A stretch of DNA of 64,000 bases from Brettanomyces bruxellensis (GCF_011074885.1 NC_054688.1:248001-312000); one strand, 5' to 3'; positions 1 to 10,417 are shown, counted from the stretch's first letter. Notes: generated from the letters alone by a model not told the origin. Program-made: numbers and translations.

Positions 1-1848
1 CCCCGAATTTTATAAAAAAGTTTGTACTCCAAAATCATTAGTTAGTTTAAAGGTAAATACTCGAGACACCATTACTTGTTATACAGCTTGAATTGGCGAT
101 AAAGAAATTGGTTGGTCCCCATCTATTCGTATAAAAGTTAAGTAAATTGTTAGATAGTTCAGAAATGAAGATGTTCATTACATTTCTCCCAAAGTAAGGA
201 ACTCACGGTGCTTCCTACTTTGTGCCACATTCATTGTTATGAACATATTGCCGTGACTTTCCCGTTTCCCCTTCTTTTTTTATTCTTCTTTTATTGACTT
301 GCTGGAATGACTAGCTTTTCCTTTATCGTAAATAAATTGGTATTTGATACTATTTATATTTCAGGTTTCAAATTATCAGGGGATAAAAATTCTGCCAAAT
401 TTAGAATATCTTCCAGGATTTTCAGACCCCACCATTTCTATTTCCAATTTATGTTCACTATATGTTAAAGTTAGTGTTACCAGATTTATATAGTATATCG
501 ATATTTATTGTAGTATGTAATAAAGAGTATGTATAATGCTATACAAAAGGGAATATGTTCACTTTATATGGCTGTAGTTCTCGTATTAATCAGATGATAT
601 AACAATAACATCTTTCCTTACTGGAACTCCATTGTTCGAGAGCTTCAGTGTTTTGACACTATATCTGTGAAATGCTCACAAATAGTTGTAATATATATTT
701 AACGAATACTTTGTTTAGTATATTTTTCCAAAAGATAGTTAAACTATTTACTTTGAAAAAGAAATCATTTGAAGAATAATCTTTGTGAGATTGAGGATTG
801 ATGCCCAAGTACAAGCAATTTAAAGCGAAATACTTGACGGCTCGGGAAATCTGTTGTTGGATATTTCTTTTGTTGTTTCTGTTCAAATAGTGATAGTAAA
901 TTTTTGTTCAACGAGCGGTGAAGTTTTATCAATATGAAATCAAGATATTGATAAATACTGAAGTTGTTTTCTTTATAAAAATACTAGGAATTATCCTTCC
1001 GTTCTAATCGAATTCGTTGAAATTAAATTTTGTACCAGACAACTTTTTTCAATTTAAATTTGAAAATAAAGTAATATTGAAGTTCTTTGCTATATTATTT
1101 AATTAACAAGTAGCAGCATGAATAAGCTCTCTTTTAGGCATAATCTCAGAGATTGGTTTGGTTTACCATTAAAAGTTAAATTTTTAGGTTAAGCTGGTAA
1201 CTCTGTTATAAATTTACTGGAGGGAAGCAATTTAAGTAAAAAAAACTGATCAATGATTATTATAATAGAGCATTACAATTGCCGATTAAGAGCACGCAGC
1301 GTATACCATTATAGTTTAAGAGCCCAGTAATAGTCACAATTTTTGTTTTCCTGTAATGATGACGGGCTGACAAAAGTGTTGAATGAAAATGTATTTGTCA
1401 TCATTATTGCTGTACTATATTTATTGTGTTAAAAACCTTATGGTCATAGATAAGGAAAAAAGTGATACTATGGAATCATTCTTATTTTGAAATAAACTCA
1501 CATTTTGAAATACAAAGAGATCAGTAAAAGAATCCGTTGAATGGTCGGCATTGCTATTTTAACTATACACATTGGTAATGCTATGCATAAATTATCTATC
1601 AATGATGAAAAGCAAGCTGTAGGCAATTCAATAATATCAAAATGATTGCGATCCCTCAATCAATCTATGTATGGCATACTGAATTTCAAAATAACCCTGA
1701 TCCTACAGATGATAAAATTAATTCAAGCAGTAATATTTCTTTGCGTTTGTGCTAAAGAAAAGCCGTGTGCGTCCGAATAAGTTATCAAAGAAATCGTAAT
1801 ATGATTCTGTCAAAATAGAGGTAGACAATAGTTTTAAGCAGAACAAGG
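1..1848. other. AT-rich gene-free region
   Basis: I see no convincing gene here. The short open frames are AT-driven, start with non-ATG codons or lack any recognisable motif. No tRNA-like structure was seen. The region leads into LTR remnants from about 1849. Confidence 0.6.
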
Positions 1849-1985
1849 TCTATTGTCTAGGCTGTCGTATAAGAAGGAGAATGGCAACTATATAAATATT
1901 AGATATCCTCTTGTGTCTATACTAAATCTTATGTGCAAGTTATATCTTGCAATAAATATTGACACACTATACTAATCTGGTAGCA
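1849..1985 (+). repeat. LTR-like remnant, family F2 (3' part)
   Basis: This stretch is clearly related to 42357-42494. Both copies share, in order, a TATA-like AT block, a CTCTTGTGTCTA block and a terminal TAATCTGGTAGCA, after which the two loci diverge. The shared end in CA and the upstream TATA-like box fit the 3' half of an LTR. No 5' boundary or target duplication could be found, so the copy is old or truncated. Relation to an LTR is inference; the repeat itself is seen directly. Confidence 0.55.
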
Positions 1986-2001
1986 CTAACTTTAATAACA
2001 T

Positions 2002-2263
2002 CTAGTTCGACTCCACTTGATGGTAACAAAGTAAAGGAAATAAATTCATTTCCTGATATGATGGCACATACATAATTGTTAGAATGGTAAAGGCATTCAC
2101 ATTATCTCACAGACCACCTGATACATTTATCCACTCATTTGGGTAACCGACCTTACAATTGTCTGAATCTCCTTGACTGCTAGGTTCTTATTAGTTCTAT
2201 TAAAGAAGGAGTTTGATAGCTAAAGCCTGGGAGTAACTCATAAGGTCTCTCTTAACTCCGACA
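2002..2263 (+). mobile_element. Truncated LTR, family F1 (3' end)
   Basis: This matches the 3' 260 or so bases of the full LTR at 42607-43218, in the same orientation, from CTAGTTCGACTCC to the terminal CTTAACTCCGACA. It carries several substitutions and small indels relative to the two full copies, so it is an older fragment. It lies about 165 bp upstream of the tRNA-Thr gene. A similar short terminus (TTTTAACACCGACA) at about 2330-2344 may be a further scrap of the family. Confidence 0.8.
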
Positions 2264-2427
2264 GACATGAACCTTTATCAGCTACTAACATATGAAACAT
2301 CATTATAACTCATAGATTTTGACAAAGCCTCTTTTAACACCGACACTAGAATAAAGCAACCAAAAATAATAAATGATTAAATTTAACTTACATCAAAAAT
2401 AATTCTCTGTAACCGAAAAACAAGAAA

Positions 2428-2499
2428 GCCCCCTTAGCTTAGTGGTAGAGCGTTGCACTTGTAATGCAAAGGTCGCTAGTTCAATTCTGGCAGGAGGCA
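2428..2499 (+). tRNA. tRNA-Thr (anticodon TGT)
   Basis: The 72-nt cloverleaf has a 7-bp acceptor stem (GCCCCCT with AGGAGGC, one mismatch), a D arm containing a perfect A box (TAGCTTAGTGG), and an anticodon stem TTGCA/TGCAA around the loop CTTGTAA. This gives anticodon TGT, reading ACA. The T arm is GCTAG-TTCAATT-CTGGC with one wobble pair. The discriminator is A, no CCA is encoded and no intron is present. A T-run at 2504-2508 is a plausible Pol III terminator. LTR remnants lie just upstream, as is common for yeast Pol III genes. Confidence 0.93.
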
Positions 2500-2508
2500 T
2501 TTATTTTT

Positions 2509-3549
2509 GGCACCAATTTATTTTTGGTGATTGACTAATATATGAAAATCGAGTGTATCCCTTTTTTTCCCTACCAAAAATTTAACGTTTTTGTGGATCC
2601 ATATTTGATCCCTATTTAACTTTGATACGAATCATAGATTCACACCTTCCCTTACTTCCATCTAGTATAATATCACAGTAAGTAGCTTTAAATTTTTTTC
2701 GGGAGAAAATCTGAATGTGTCCTCATGAATCTCATCTAGCTCTAGGAATGAATGCTTATATTCAATGAAAGTATCCATCCCTCTGCCTGTAAATATGCAC
2801 GAGAAGTAAATTCCAATCCTGAATTCCATTTAAGTAAAGATTCCAGGATGATTTATATACACAATTATCATGATATCATAGTGATGAGAAATATATTTGT
2901 GAATACTAAGTTGGAAAGATCAGATACTATTTATTAACTACAAAGTATATATTTGATGAACCAATCTAAACCACTTGTATAAAGATAATATTACATCAAG
3001 GTTCTAGTACTGGAAACATGCAAAATGAAATATGCACACGACGATGACAAAATAATTTTTAACTGATTAATTCTATGGAGAATAAAAGAGGAACACAGAT
3101 TAAGCATATCAAAACAAAATATATTTAACGAGTATTCTTTAGGATGCTTGTGTATATATGAGTGACCTTGTTCACCACAGACAAAGAAATTATAAATGAT
3201 GTACAGCGTCATGGTACGCAATATTGGTCGTACACTGTAAGTATGACATCAACTGCTTACGGTCCATATTATTCATTAGTAAGGAATATAGTAAAATACG
3301 GAAAAAGAGTAAAAGAAAAGGTATGAAAGGAATTGCTCAATAAATACCAAAAGAAAACCATAAAACCGCTTAAAAATCGTTGTAGCTCCCGAAGATGCAA
3401 CTATTGATAGACTAAACTGAAAATTCAAATAAAAACAAAAAAGCTACAGGAGGAAAATTAAAATATCACTTGATGGCAGATATAACGTTAAATTGATTTG
3501 GAAGCAGTCAATGTAGGATCATTTATATAGGATTGGGATTTTGATCATT
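2509..3549. other. AT-rich intergenic region
   Basis: No supportable gene. The frames of 61 and 76 codons here have no recognisable motif and look like AT-driven chance ORFs. Confidence 0.55.
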
Positions 3550-3800
3550 AGCGCTTTAGTGAATGGTACCCAAATTTAGAATGAAGCTAATTAATTTGTG
3601 TAAGGATGGTATGTCGACTAGCTAGATACCGGTTCCTGGTGTGTGAAGTTACAAAACTCAGTGACACGAATAATAATCAATAATGATATCAATATGGACA
3701 ATACTGTCAACTTGTGATACAATCAATATTAAATTAAGATCAATTCAAATTAAAAAATATATATTAGCTTGTCTTCCTAAAACTCTTTCAAGAAAAAGGA
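3550..3800 (+). repeat. Dispersed degenerate repeat, family F3 (copy A)
   Basis: The block is homologous to 9391-9627. Shared landmarks in the same order are GCTTTAG followed by AATGGTACC, TTAATTTGTGTAA, AAGTT-CAAAACTCAG, ATGTCAACTT or a close variant, GATACAATCAA, TTAAGATCA and CTTTTCAAGAAAA. Identity is patchy with many indels, so both copies are old. There is no coding potential. It may be a decayed LTR. A younger solo LTR starts 9 bp after its end. Confidence 0.65.
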
Positions 3801-3808
3801 AGTATTTG

Positions 3809-4419
3809 TGTCGGAGTTAAGAGAGACCTTATGAGTTACTCCCGGGCTTTAGCTATCAAACTCCTTCTTTAATAGAACTAATAAGAACCTAGCAGTCGGG
3901 GAGATTCAGACAATTGTAAGGTCGGTTACCTAAGTGGGTGGATATAAATGTACCAAGTGGTCTGTGTGATAATGTTAATGCCTTTAACATTCTAACAATT
4001 GTGTATGTATCACCATAGAAGAAAATGAATTTACTTCCTTTACTCTGTTACCATCAAAGTGGAGTCGAACTAGTTGTATTGCAAAATAGGCTATCGGGTC
4101 TCGTCCCTTCGTAGAAGAAACAAGTTATATAAAAAGAGGTAAAGTAAAGTAAAAATAAAAAGGAAAATAAAGTGAGGTAATCATACATAATAAAAAAAAA
4201 AGATTTAATTCTCAGAAACAGAATTATGATCGCGCATAATTATTTTTCTGCTGATTCCCTAACATACACAGTTAGTGCATTTTATCCAGGATTGTCTCTA
4301 TTAGATATTATTCTAAATCTTCGTTATTTTAGAATAAGTTCAGATCTCAAAACAAATAAATCTAATGACATATAATAATAGATTACCTAATACTAGGTAA
4401 TATTCTCATATGTCCGACA
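3809..4419 (-). mobile_element. Solo LTR, family F1
   Basis: This is a complete LTR of 611 bp with terminal inverted repeats TGTCGGA...TCCGACA and the canonical TG...CA ends. It is flanked by a direct 5-bp duplication ATTTG (3804-3808 and 4420-4424), the signature of integrase-mediated insertion. Its reverse complement is nearly identical along its whole length to 42607-43218. There is no internal region, so it is a solo LTR left by LTR-LTR recombination. It contains AT-rich promoter-like sequence (TATATAA) but no ORF. Strand is given relative to the 42607 copy; the true transcriptional direction is not established. Confidence 0.93.
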
Positions 4420-4424
4420 ATTTG

Positions 4425-4929
4425 TTACGTAGAATAGTTTTAGCAAAACTCAGATATCCCTTTTCACAAGTGGGATTCTCTGTGTCGCATCAATTCTCAG
4501 AAATTATGCTCTTGTTAGAATTTCTAAAAATCCGCGAAATCCGACACTAAAGCGCTATGTAGTCAGTTTTCTTCGAAACAAATTGGCATTTGTCACTTAC
4601 CTAAGCATGCGCGGTTACTTTGAATCTAATATTCCTGCGAAAACTCCGGTGTCCAATATTCAAATAAAGAGACAATCAAGGGGGGAGGGGGGAAAAAAAT
4701 AACGCGATTCCACAAACACAACTTTTACATTCATCCTTTAGATCCCAGTGACTATATATATATAATTTTTTCAAGTCACCATTACAGCACGACATCAGCA
4801 TCATTTACAAGCTTACAAGTTGTTAGCGTTTGATAGGATAAAGTACCATTCTGAAAATTCAAAAGAAATCGCCTGATAGAAAAAGCCGAGAAGAAAACTA
4901 CAAAGTTAGAAACTATTGCAACTATAGAA
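4425..4929. other. Upstream region of BRF1
   Basis: No gene. The region contains a pure purine tract at 4678-4699 (two G6 runs split by A, followed by A7), then a TATATATATA stretch near 4753-4764. It is probably the BRF1 promoter. Confidence 0.5.
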
Positions 4930-6597
4930 ATGAATACGCAGAATCAGCGTAAGCTGAGATGTAAGGTGTGTGGGAATACTGAATTCACTAGAGAGTATCA
5001 CACTGCATCATCTGATTTGGCATGTACTAAATGTGGTACAGTGTTGGAAGAGAATCCTATTGTGTCTGAGGTGACATTCGCCGAGACATCAAATGGAGGA
5101 GCAATGATCCAGGGTTCTTTTGTGGGATCGGATCAGGCACATGCAAATTTTGGAAACAATAGAGGGTCTTTGGACTCGAGAGAGCAAACCCTGGCAAATG
5201 GAAGAAAAAGAATAAAGAATGTTGCATCAGCTTTGGGTATTCAAGATTACATTTCTGATGCAGCTTATCAGTGGTTTCAACTTGCCCTAACAAATAACTT
5301 TGTTCAAGGAAGAAGATCGCAGAATGTTGTTGCGGCATGCCTATACATTGCATGTAGAAAAGAGAAAACACATCATATGCTTATAGACTTTTCGTCTCGT
5401 CTTCAGGTCTCTGTTTTTGCCGTGGGTGCGACCTTTTTGAAAATGGTCAAAGCCTTACATATTACAGATTTACCACTTATTGATCCGTCACTTTTCATTC
5501 AGCATTTTGCAGATAAGCTCGACTTTGGAAGGGCCAAATTAAAGGTTATAAATGACGCATTAAAGCTTGCTAGGAGGATGGATGATAACTGGCTTTATGA
5601 AGGTAGAAGGCCTTCAGGTATCGCCGGTGCATGCATTCTGTTGGCTGCAAGAATGAACAATTTTCACAGAACACATTCTGAAATTGTTGCAGTGTCTCAT
5701 GTTGGAACATCCACTATTCAGAAGAGATTGTGGGAGTTTCAGAAAACGTATTCTTCGAATTTGTCGATCGAAAAGTTTAGAAAGAACGAAAAGGTGCGTG
5801 CAAGCCTTCCCCCTTCATTCATTAAGGATAGAACAATAGAGAAGAAACGTAAGAAAGCAATCAGGGAGTCAGAGAAGCTCGAGGATTCATACTTAGAGGA
5901 TCCAATTCTTTCAGCTTTACTTGAAGATAGTGATGTGACAGAGGAGGAAATTAAGTATCATATCAAAGTGGTTTTAAAAAGGCAATTAAAGAAGAATTGT
6001 AACGGAGTGAACGGAAAGCTGACAAATTCAAAGGATGCAGTGAAAATAGTCCCGCAAATCGACTCTGATGATGAATACATCAATGGAGAAGGTAACGAGG
6101 ATGAATTAGATGGAGCGATGAAACAAATGATAGAGAAGAATAAGCCTAAAAATTTGGCCAAATACTTACCGAAAACCGAGGACTTACTTAAAACTGTTCC
6201 GGATGACAGTGATTTATCAGATGTTGATGACCTTGAAATTGACAACATTCTTTTAACGGATAAAGAGAGTAAACTAAAAGAGCAGATTTGGGTTGGAAAC
6301 AATCAGGATTACTTGTTGGAACAGGAAAAGCGTAGGCTTAAGGAGGAATCAGACAAAATTGCAGGACATACTGCACACGTTAAGAAGAGAAGAAAACGCA
6401 GTGGTAAGGATAGTGCACAGGCTGGAACTCATGACTATGGTGCTTATCTTCAAGGTGACAATTCAAGACTTGGCCTTTCAGATACAATGGGAGCTGCTAT
6501 TACACCAGCTGACAACGCTCGACAGCTTATCCAGAAAAAATCGCTTAGTAAAAAAATCAACTACGCTGCAGTTAATGAGTTGTTTAATGACAGTTGA
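4930..6597 (+). CDS. BRF1: TFIIIB subunit Brf1 (TFIIB-related factor)
   Basis: Brf1 is the RNA polymerase III initiation factor that joins TBP and Bdp1 in TFIIIB at tRNA, 5S and U6 genes. The 555-residue protein has an N-terminal zinc ribbon (Cys11, Cys14, Cys32, Cys35) followed by the very conserved NPIVSEVTF segment. Two cyclin-like repeats (about residues 75-280) include NNFVQGRRSQNV, RKEKTHHMLIDFSSRLQVS and the GRRPSGIAGACILL motif. The C-terminal half is charged and contains the Brf1 TBP-binding homology block around residues 410-500. A CTG codon at residue 237 sits on the conserved Leu of ACILLA, showing CUG is read as Leu. The start is the first ATG before the zinc ribbon. Identification is secure. 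Confidence 0.97.
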   Translation: MNTQNQRKLRCKVCGNTEFTREYHTASSDLACTKCGTVLEENPIVSEVTFAETSNGGAMIQGSFVGSDQAHANFGNNRGSLDSREQTLANGRKRIKNVASALGIQDYISDAAYQWFQLALTNNFVQGRRSQNVVAACLYIACRKEKTHHMLIDFSSRLQVSVFAVGATFLKMVKALHITDLPLIDPSLFIQHFADKLDFGRAKLKVINDALKLARRMDDNWLYEGRRPSGIAGACILLAARMNNFHRTHSEIVAVSHVGTSTIQKRLWEFQKTYSSNLSIEKFRKNEKVRASLPPSFIKDRTIEKKRKKAIRESEKLEDSYLEDPILSALLEDSDVTEEEIKYHIKVVLKRQLKKNCNGVNGKLTNSKDAVKIVPQIDSDDEYINGEGNEDELDGAMKQMIEKNKPKNLAKYLPKTEDLLKTVPDDSDLSDVDDLEIDNILLTDKESKLKEQIWVGNNQDYLLEQEKRRLKEESDKIAGHTAHVKKRRKRSGKDSAQAGTHDYGAYLQGDNSRLGLSDTMGAAITPADNARQLIQKKSLSKKINYAAVNELFNDS

Positions 6598-6723
6598 AAC
6601 GGTACGCCTTTTTTATTTTAATATGTATTATATATACGATTGGTTTATATGGGAATCACATTTTCTAATAATTGGCCCGTATGCTTAGAAAAGAGCGTAA
6701 GATGAGATTGTACAAAGTGTTCT

Positions 6724-7416
6724 TTAAGGAGTTCTTCCCAAGCCGTTACAAACCGGACAAGTCTCCAAATCCAAAAAAAAATGAACCTGTCCCCGTCCTT
6801 GACAACGACTACATAATCTACCACCTATCCTTGGATCACCAGGAAGAACAACTGTAGGGTTATTTGGGTTGTTACTGCCTCCATAAATGGCTCCAGGTGG
6901 TAATTTTATAACAGCGGGATTCATCGGGCTTGCACCTTGCTGATAATGTGCTGATGAAGAATTGTGCAAAGAAGAAGTGGAAGATAAGACTGAAGAAGCG
7001 GCTGGCTTAACAGGTCCGAACTTCTCCCAACACCGTCTGCATTTCTTATCACGCCTCTTATATCCAGTATTCTTGCATTTTTGGCAAAAATATCCCCTTG
7101 GATATCTCCATGGAAGGTTCAAGTTGTTTGTATATAAATCCTGAGTTTTTGAATCGGTTGGACGTGAAGGAGTAGCTGGGGGCCGCTGGGGCAACGTTGG
7201 AAGAGTCAACTGCTGTTCCTGATGATTTTGTTGTTGATATTGCTGTGACGAGCCTTGTGTAACTGGCACAAATGGTCTTTGGTGAGTTTGAATGGTGTTT
7301 GCAGTCGAATCAATGTCTATTTGAGGATCTGCCATAGCCTCTTCGTATGAAGGAGGAGGCTCACTTGGCTGATCAGAGTTAGGGTCATAAACATTTAAAG
7401 AAGGATCCTTCGGCAT
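6724..7416 (-). CDS. HUA1: Hua1-like zinc-finger cytoplasmic protein
   Basis: The 230-residue protein resembles yeast Hua1, an actin-patch and ubiquitin-ligase (Rsp5) associated factor. It has a PPSY motif (residues 21-24), a WW-domain ligand typical of Rsp5 adaptors, then a Gln/Pro-rich linker. The cysteine-rich C-terminus has CQKCKNTGY and CRRC near residues 110-135, and CSRCQGRG and CPVCNGLG near residues 203-228. These are CxxCxGxG-type repeats like the DnaJ zinc domain. The gene is convergent with BRF1 (about 126 bp between stops). The role at actin patches is known for the family and is not shown here. Confidence 0.85.
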   Translation of the reverse strand: MPKDPSLNVYDPNSDQPSEPPPSYEEAMADPQIDIDSTANTIQTHQRPFVPVTQGSSQQYQQQNHQEQQLTLPTLPQRPPATPSRPTDSKTQDLYTNNLNLPWRYPRGYFCQKCKNTGYKRRDKKCRRCWEKFGPVKPAASSVLSSTSSLHNSSSAHYQQGASPMNPAVIKLPPGAIYGGSNNPNNPTVVLPGDPRIGGRLCSRCQGRGQVHFFLDLETCPVCNGLGRTP

Positions 7417-8630
7417 GTTAAATTGTAGGATATGTTATTGATCCTGATGTTTTGACACTTATCTATCTTCTCGTTGTCAGTTAACATGAAAAGGGTGAGC
7501 TCGGAACTTCACAAAAAAGTTCAATGCGAGCTTAAAATCTTAATGAGATCACTCAAATTTTAAGGAGGATTCTTTCACAGCCTCTTTTTTTTTTGGCGCG
7601 AGTAAGTGAAAGTTTAATATATAGCCGTACATGCCAAGATTAAAAAGTTGTTAGTGAGAAACTAGAGATGCCAGAGGTACAGGCCAAATTTAAGATTCCT
7701 GGAATATTAATCAATAAAATATACTAAAAATGGGAAATACTTAATGAATGGTGCGACTAAAATTGACAAAATTAGCAAAGGTCATGTAATACCAAATCCT
7801 TGCATTAATTGTCATGAACAGTTTTTATCCTTTAAAGGTTGAAGTTAATATGATGAAAAATAAGAAGTAAAGAAAAGGAACTTAAAGCAAGAGTGCTAAA
7901 ATTGAAAGCTTTATTTGATGAAAACTTTCTTGGCATTTGCCCAAAGTAATGTAGCTTTTAGATGAGACTTCACTTGAATCTCTCGGTCCTAAGCATATCA
8001 TGCAGTGTATGAGACAAATTGTTGGGGGATACTATTTTCCACCATGGCACTATTTCATCCATCAAATAAAATGTACGTGCCTTTTCTGTATCCTGAATGT
8101 GTTCGAAAATTTTGTATGTTCAGTTTCTAGATGACCTATTAAATCAAATTTAAAGGAAACATACTTTAAAAAAGTTCAAATCGGGAAATTTCGTAACCCG
8201 AAATATATTCAAAAAGTGAGACCCCGATATTCCAATCCCGTAGCGAAGACATTAAATATTAAGGTTTTGCAATTTTTAACTTGGTGGTTATGGAATAAAG
8301 ACATTATTATTTCTTAATACGTTAAATGTTATGATAGTGTGTATATATATAACAAAAGAAAAAAATGTTTATTATTACTTATCGAAGCTGGCATATGCGA
8401 CGGCTAAAAGTATCGGAGAATGAAAACTGAAAATATAATCCCGACTATCTCAGTTCACTTATTTTTTATTGTTACCAGACTTTAAATGGAGGAAAGGAAA
8501 AAATGAGCAAGTCTGAAACTATGCAATTATTGGAAACTATAAATAAAGCTTAATGTGTCTAAGGATCAGCCTCTGATGAAATTAACAATATATATTTGTT
8601 GACACATATTGAAAGGGGCACGATACTAAT
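7417..8630. other. Intergenic region between HUA1 and RCF2
   Basis: No gene seen. Upstream of HUA1 a T-run runs into GGCGCGAG (about 7583-7603), which resembles an E2F/MBF-like site. The remainder is AT-rich without recognisable features. Confidence 0.5.
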
Positions 8631-9230
8631 ATGAAAATCATTACCGAGGAAGAAAGAAAAGCAGAAACCGAAGCTGTTTTACGGGGTGGGGCTAAGGGAT
8701 TGGTTATAGGTACACTTTGCTCATTGGGTTTATTTGCAGCTGCTAAGTTCAGATACAAAAAGATACTCAACTTATCAACATCGGGAAAATGTGCCATTTT
8801 CATTACTCCCCCCATCTTTTTTGTTACGGTTGAGGCAGAAAAGGCAAACACCTTGTTTGATCAAAGTATGTATTCTCATGAGGAACAAACAAGACTTAAA
8901 ATTGAGAATGATCAGAAATGGACCAACATGACTCGAAATGAAAGGGTAAAGATCACTTTAAATGAGAATAAATACAAAATTATTACTGGACTTTGGGCTC
9001 TTTCACTTTGGGGATCTTGGAAGTGGGCAGACAGGGACAAACTTTTGTCGAAAGCTCAAAAATTCTATAATGCGAGGATGTATGCCCAATTTATTACAAT
9101 TGCCTTGTTATTGGGATCAATTGGGCTTTCTATGAGAGATGAGCAAAAAAATAAAAAAAGGACTAGCAGTGACGATTACTTTAATAGAGTGATCAAGGTG
9201 ACAAAGTCCGAATCTGAAGGAACTGCCTAA
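8631..9230 (+). CDS. RCF2: Respiratory supercomplex factor 2 (HIG1 domain)
   Basis: The 199-residue mitochondrial inner membrane protein matches yeast Rcf2, which associates with cytochrome c oxidase and bc1-oxidase supercomplexes. It starts MKIITEEE, like the yeast protein. An N-terminal membrane pair covers about residues 20-75, with the ITPP segment conserved. The HIG1 domain (about 95-170) contains NKYKIITGLWALSLWGSW and QKFYNARMYAQFIT, followed by a last hydrophobic stretch LLLGSIGLSM. No cleavable presequence is evident, as expected for the family. Length is similar to the S. cerevisiae protein (about 224). Confidence 0.93.
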   Translation: MKIITEEERKAETEAVLRGGAKGLVIGTLCSLGLFAAAKFRYKKILNLSTSGKCAIFITPPIFFVTVEAEKANTLFDQSMYSHEEQTRLKIENDQKWTNMTRNERVKITLNENKYKIITGLWALSLWGSWKWADRDKLLSKAQKFYNARMYAQFITIALLLGSIGLSMRDEQKNKKRTSSDDYFNRVIKVTKSESEGTA

Positions 9231-9390
9231 TTCAGAAAGACACAAATTCGACAGAAAGTACTAGAATAATGCAATTAGGGTATTGCATATATCTAAGATC
9301 TTGTACATTTTTTTAATTTATTCACTATTCTAAAACAAACACAACAAACGGTTTCGCATTCTCAACGACTAATTCTTTAATAATTCTACA
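9231..9390. other. Intergenic region after RCF2
   Basis: AT-rich spacer with no feature seen. Confidence 0.4.
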
Positions 9391-9627
9391 TGCTTTAGCA
9401 AATGGTACCTAAATTTTATGTGGTTAATTTGTGTAAAAATAGTGTGTCGATGGTGCTGGATATCGATTAGTTGTTGAAGTTGCAAAACTCAGACACCAAT
9501 AAAAATCAGTAATGTTATCAAATCTGAATTATAATGTCAACTTACGATACAATCAAGTACTAATTAAGATCATTTCCAATTAAAATATAAGTCTGTTGTA
9601 CTTAACGCTTTTCAAGAAAAGGGATGG
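9391..9627 (+). repeat. Dispersed degenerate repeat, family F3 (copy B)
   Basis: This is the second copy of the block at 3550-3800, in the same orientation. Shared ordered landmarks run from GCTTTAG followed by AATGGTACC to CTTTTCAAGAAAA. It is non-coding, with no target duplication or sharp termini visible. It is probably a decayed LTR or other transposon relic. Confidence 0.65.
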
Positions 9628-9931
9628 TAAGTAGTAGAGATATTAGTAAATTTTGGATGCACTTTTCATGAAAGGAATTGATTGCAACGCATCAATTTCT
9701 CAAAGAATACTTAGTGCTATATTACTTTTCTCTAAATAAGCAACCCCCCAACTGGCATCCAATAACAAATGAAATAAGCATCCGTACACATAGAAACTCT
9801 CTGACGCGATTTGGCATTATTTTTTTTTTTTGGCGTCCCAAGGATAAATGAAATGCAAGCTTCTGCACAAGACACATCCATCTTTGAACTGCTATCTTCC
9901 TTCCATAGAGCTATCCATCATTAAACTAAAA

Positions 9932-10417
9932 ATGCTGTGGCTTTCAGACATACAGAGTAAGTATGAAAACACTTTTTTGACCTTGTACATACTTTTTTAA
10001 TACTAACACCAGAAAAATCTAGAATTTGGAGTGTTTTTCACTGCCTCAGGAGCTGTTTTCTTCCTTTTAGGAACCCTGACCTTTTTTGATGCCGCATTCT
10101 TGGCCATGGGAAACATATTATTCCTCATAGGTCTTACCTTGATTATGGGACCAAGGAAGACTGCCTACTTCTTTGCTAGACCTGAGAAGTTGCGGGGATC
10201 AGTGTGCTTTTTGCTAGGTATTCTTCTTATCTTCTTCAAGCACTCATTTTTGGGACTCATAATCGAAAGTTTTGGAATTCTAGGTTTGTTCGGGGAATTT
10301 TTTGCTACAATGGTGCAATTTTTAAGGACATTACCATTTGTCGGCCCAATCCTTTCACATCCACTTGTTGCTCCTATTGTGGATAAGCTTGCAGGTGTAA
10401 GGGTGCTACCTATATGA
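9932..10417 (+). CDS. GOT1: Got1-like Golgi transport protein (spliced)
   Basis: Got1 is a small tetraspan protein of early Golgi and COPII vesicles that supports ER-Golgi traffic. Exon 1 is 9932-9956 (MLWLSDIQ plus the first base of a Lys codon) and exon 2 is 10023-10417. Joining them restores [10 protein letters not shown] in frame and gives 139 residues, against 138 in S. cerevisiae. Four hydrophobic segments are visible. Conserved blocks include [31 protein letters not shown] and the C-terminal [13 protein letters not shown]. The intron supplies the only upstream ATG, so reading the exon 2 ORF alone would lose the true start. Confidence 0.95.
9957..10022 (+). other. GOT1 intron
   Basis: The 66-nt intron has donor GTAAGT, a perfect branch point TACTAAC at 10001-10007 and acceptor TCTAG at 10018-10022. 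The reading frame continues across it. Confidence 0.92.
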
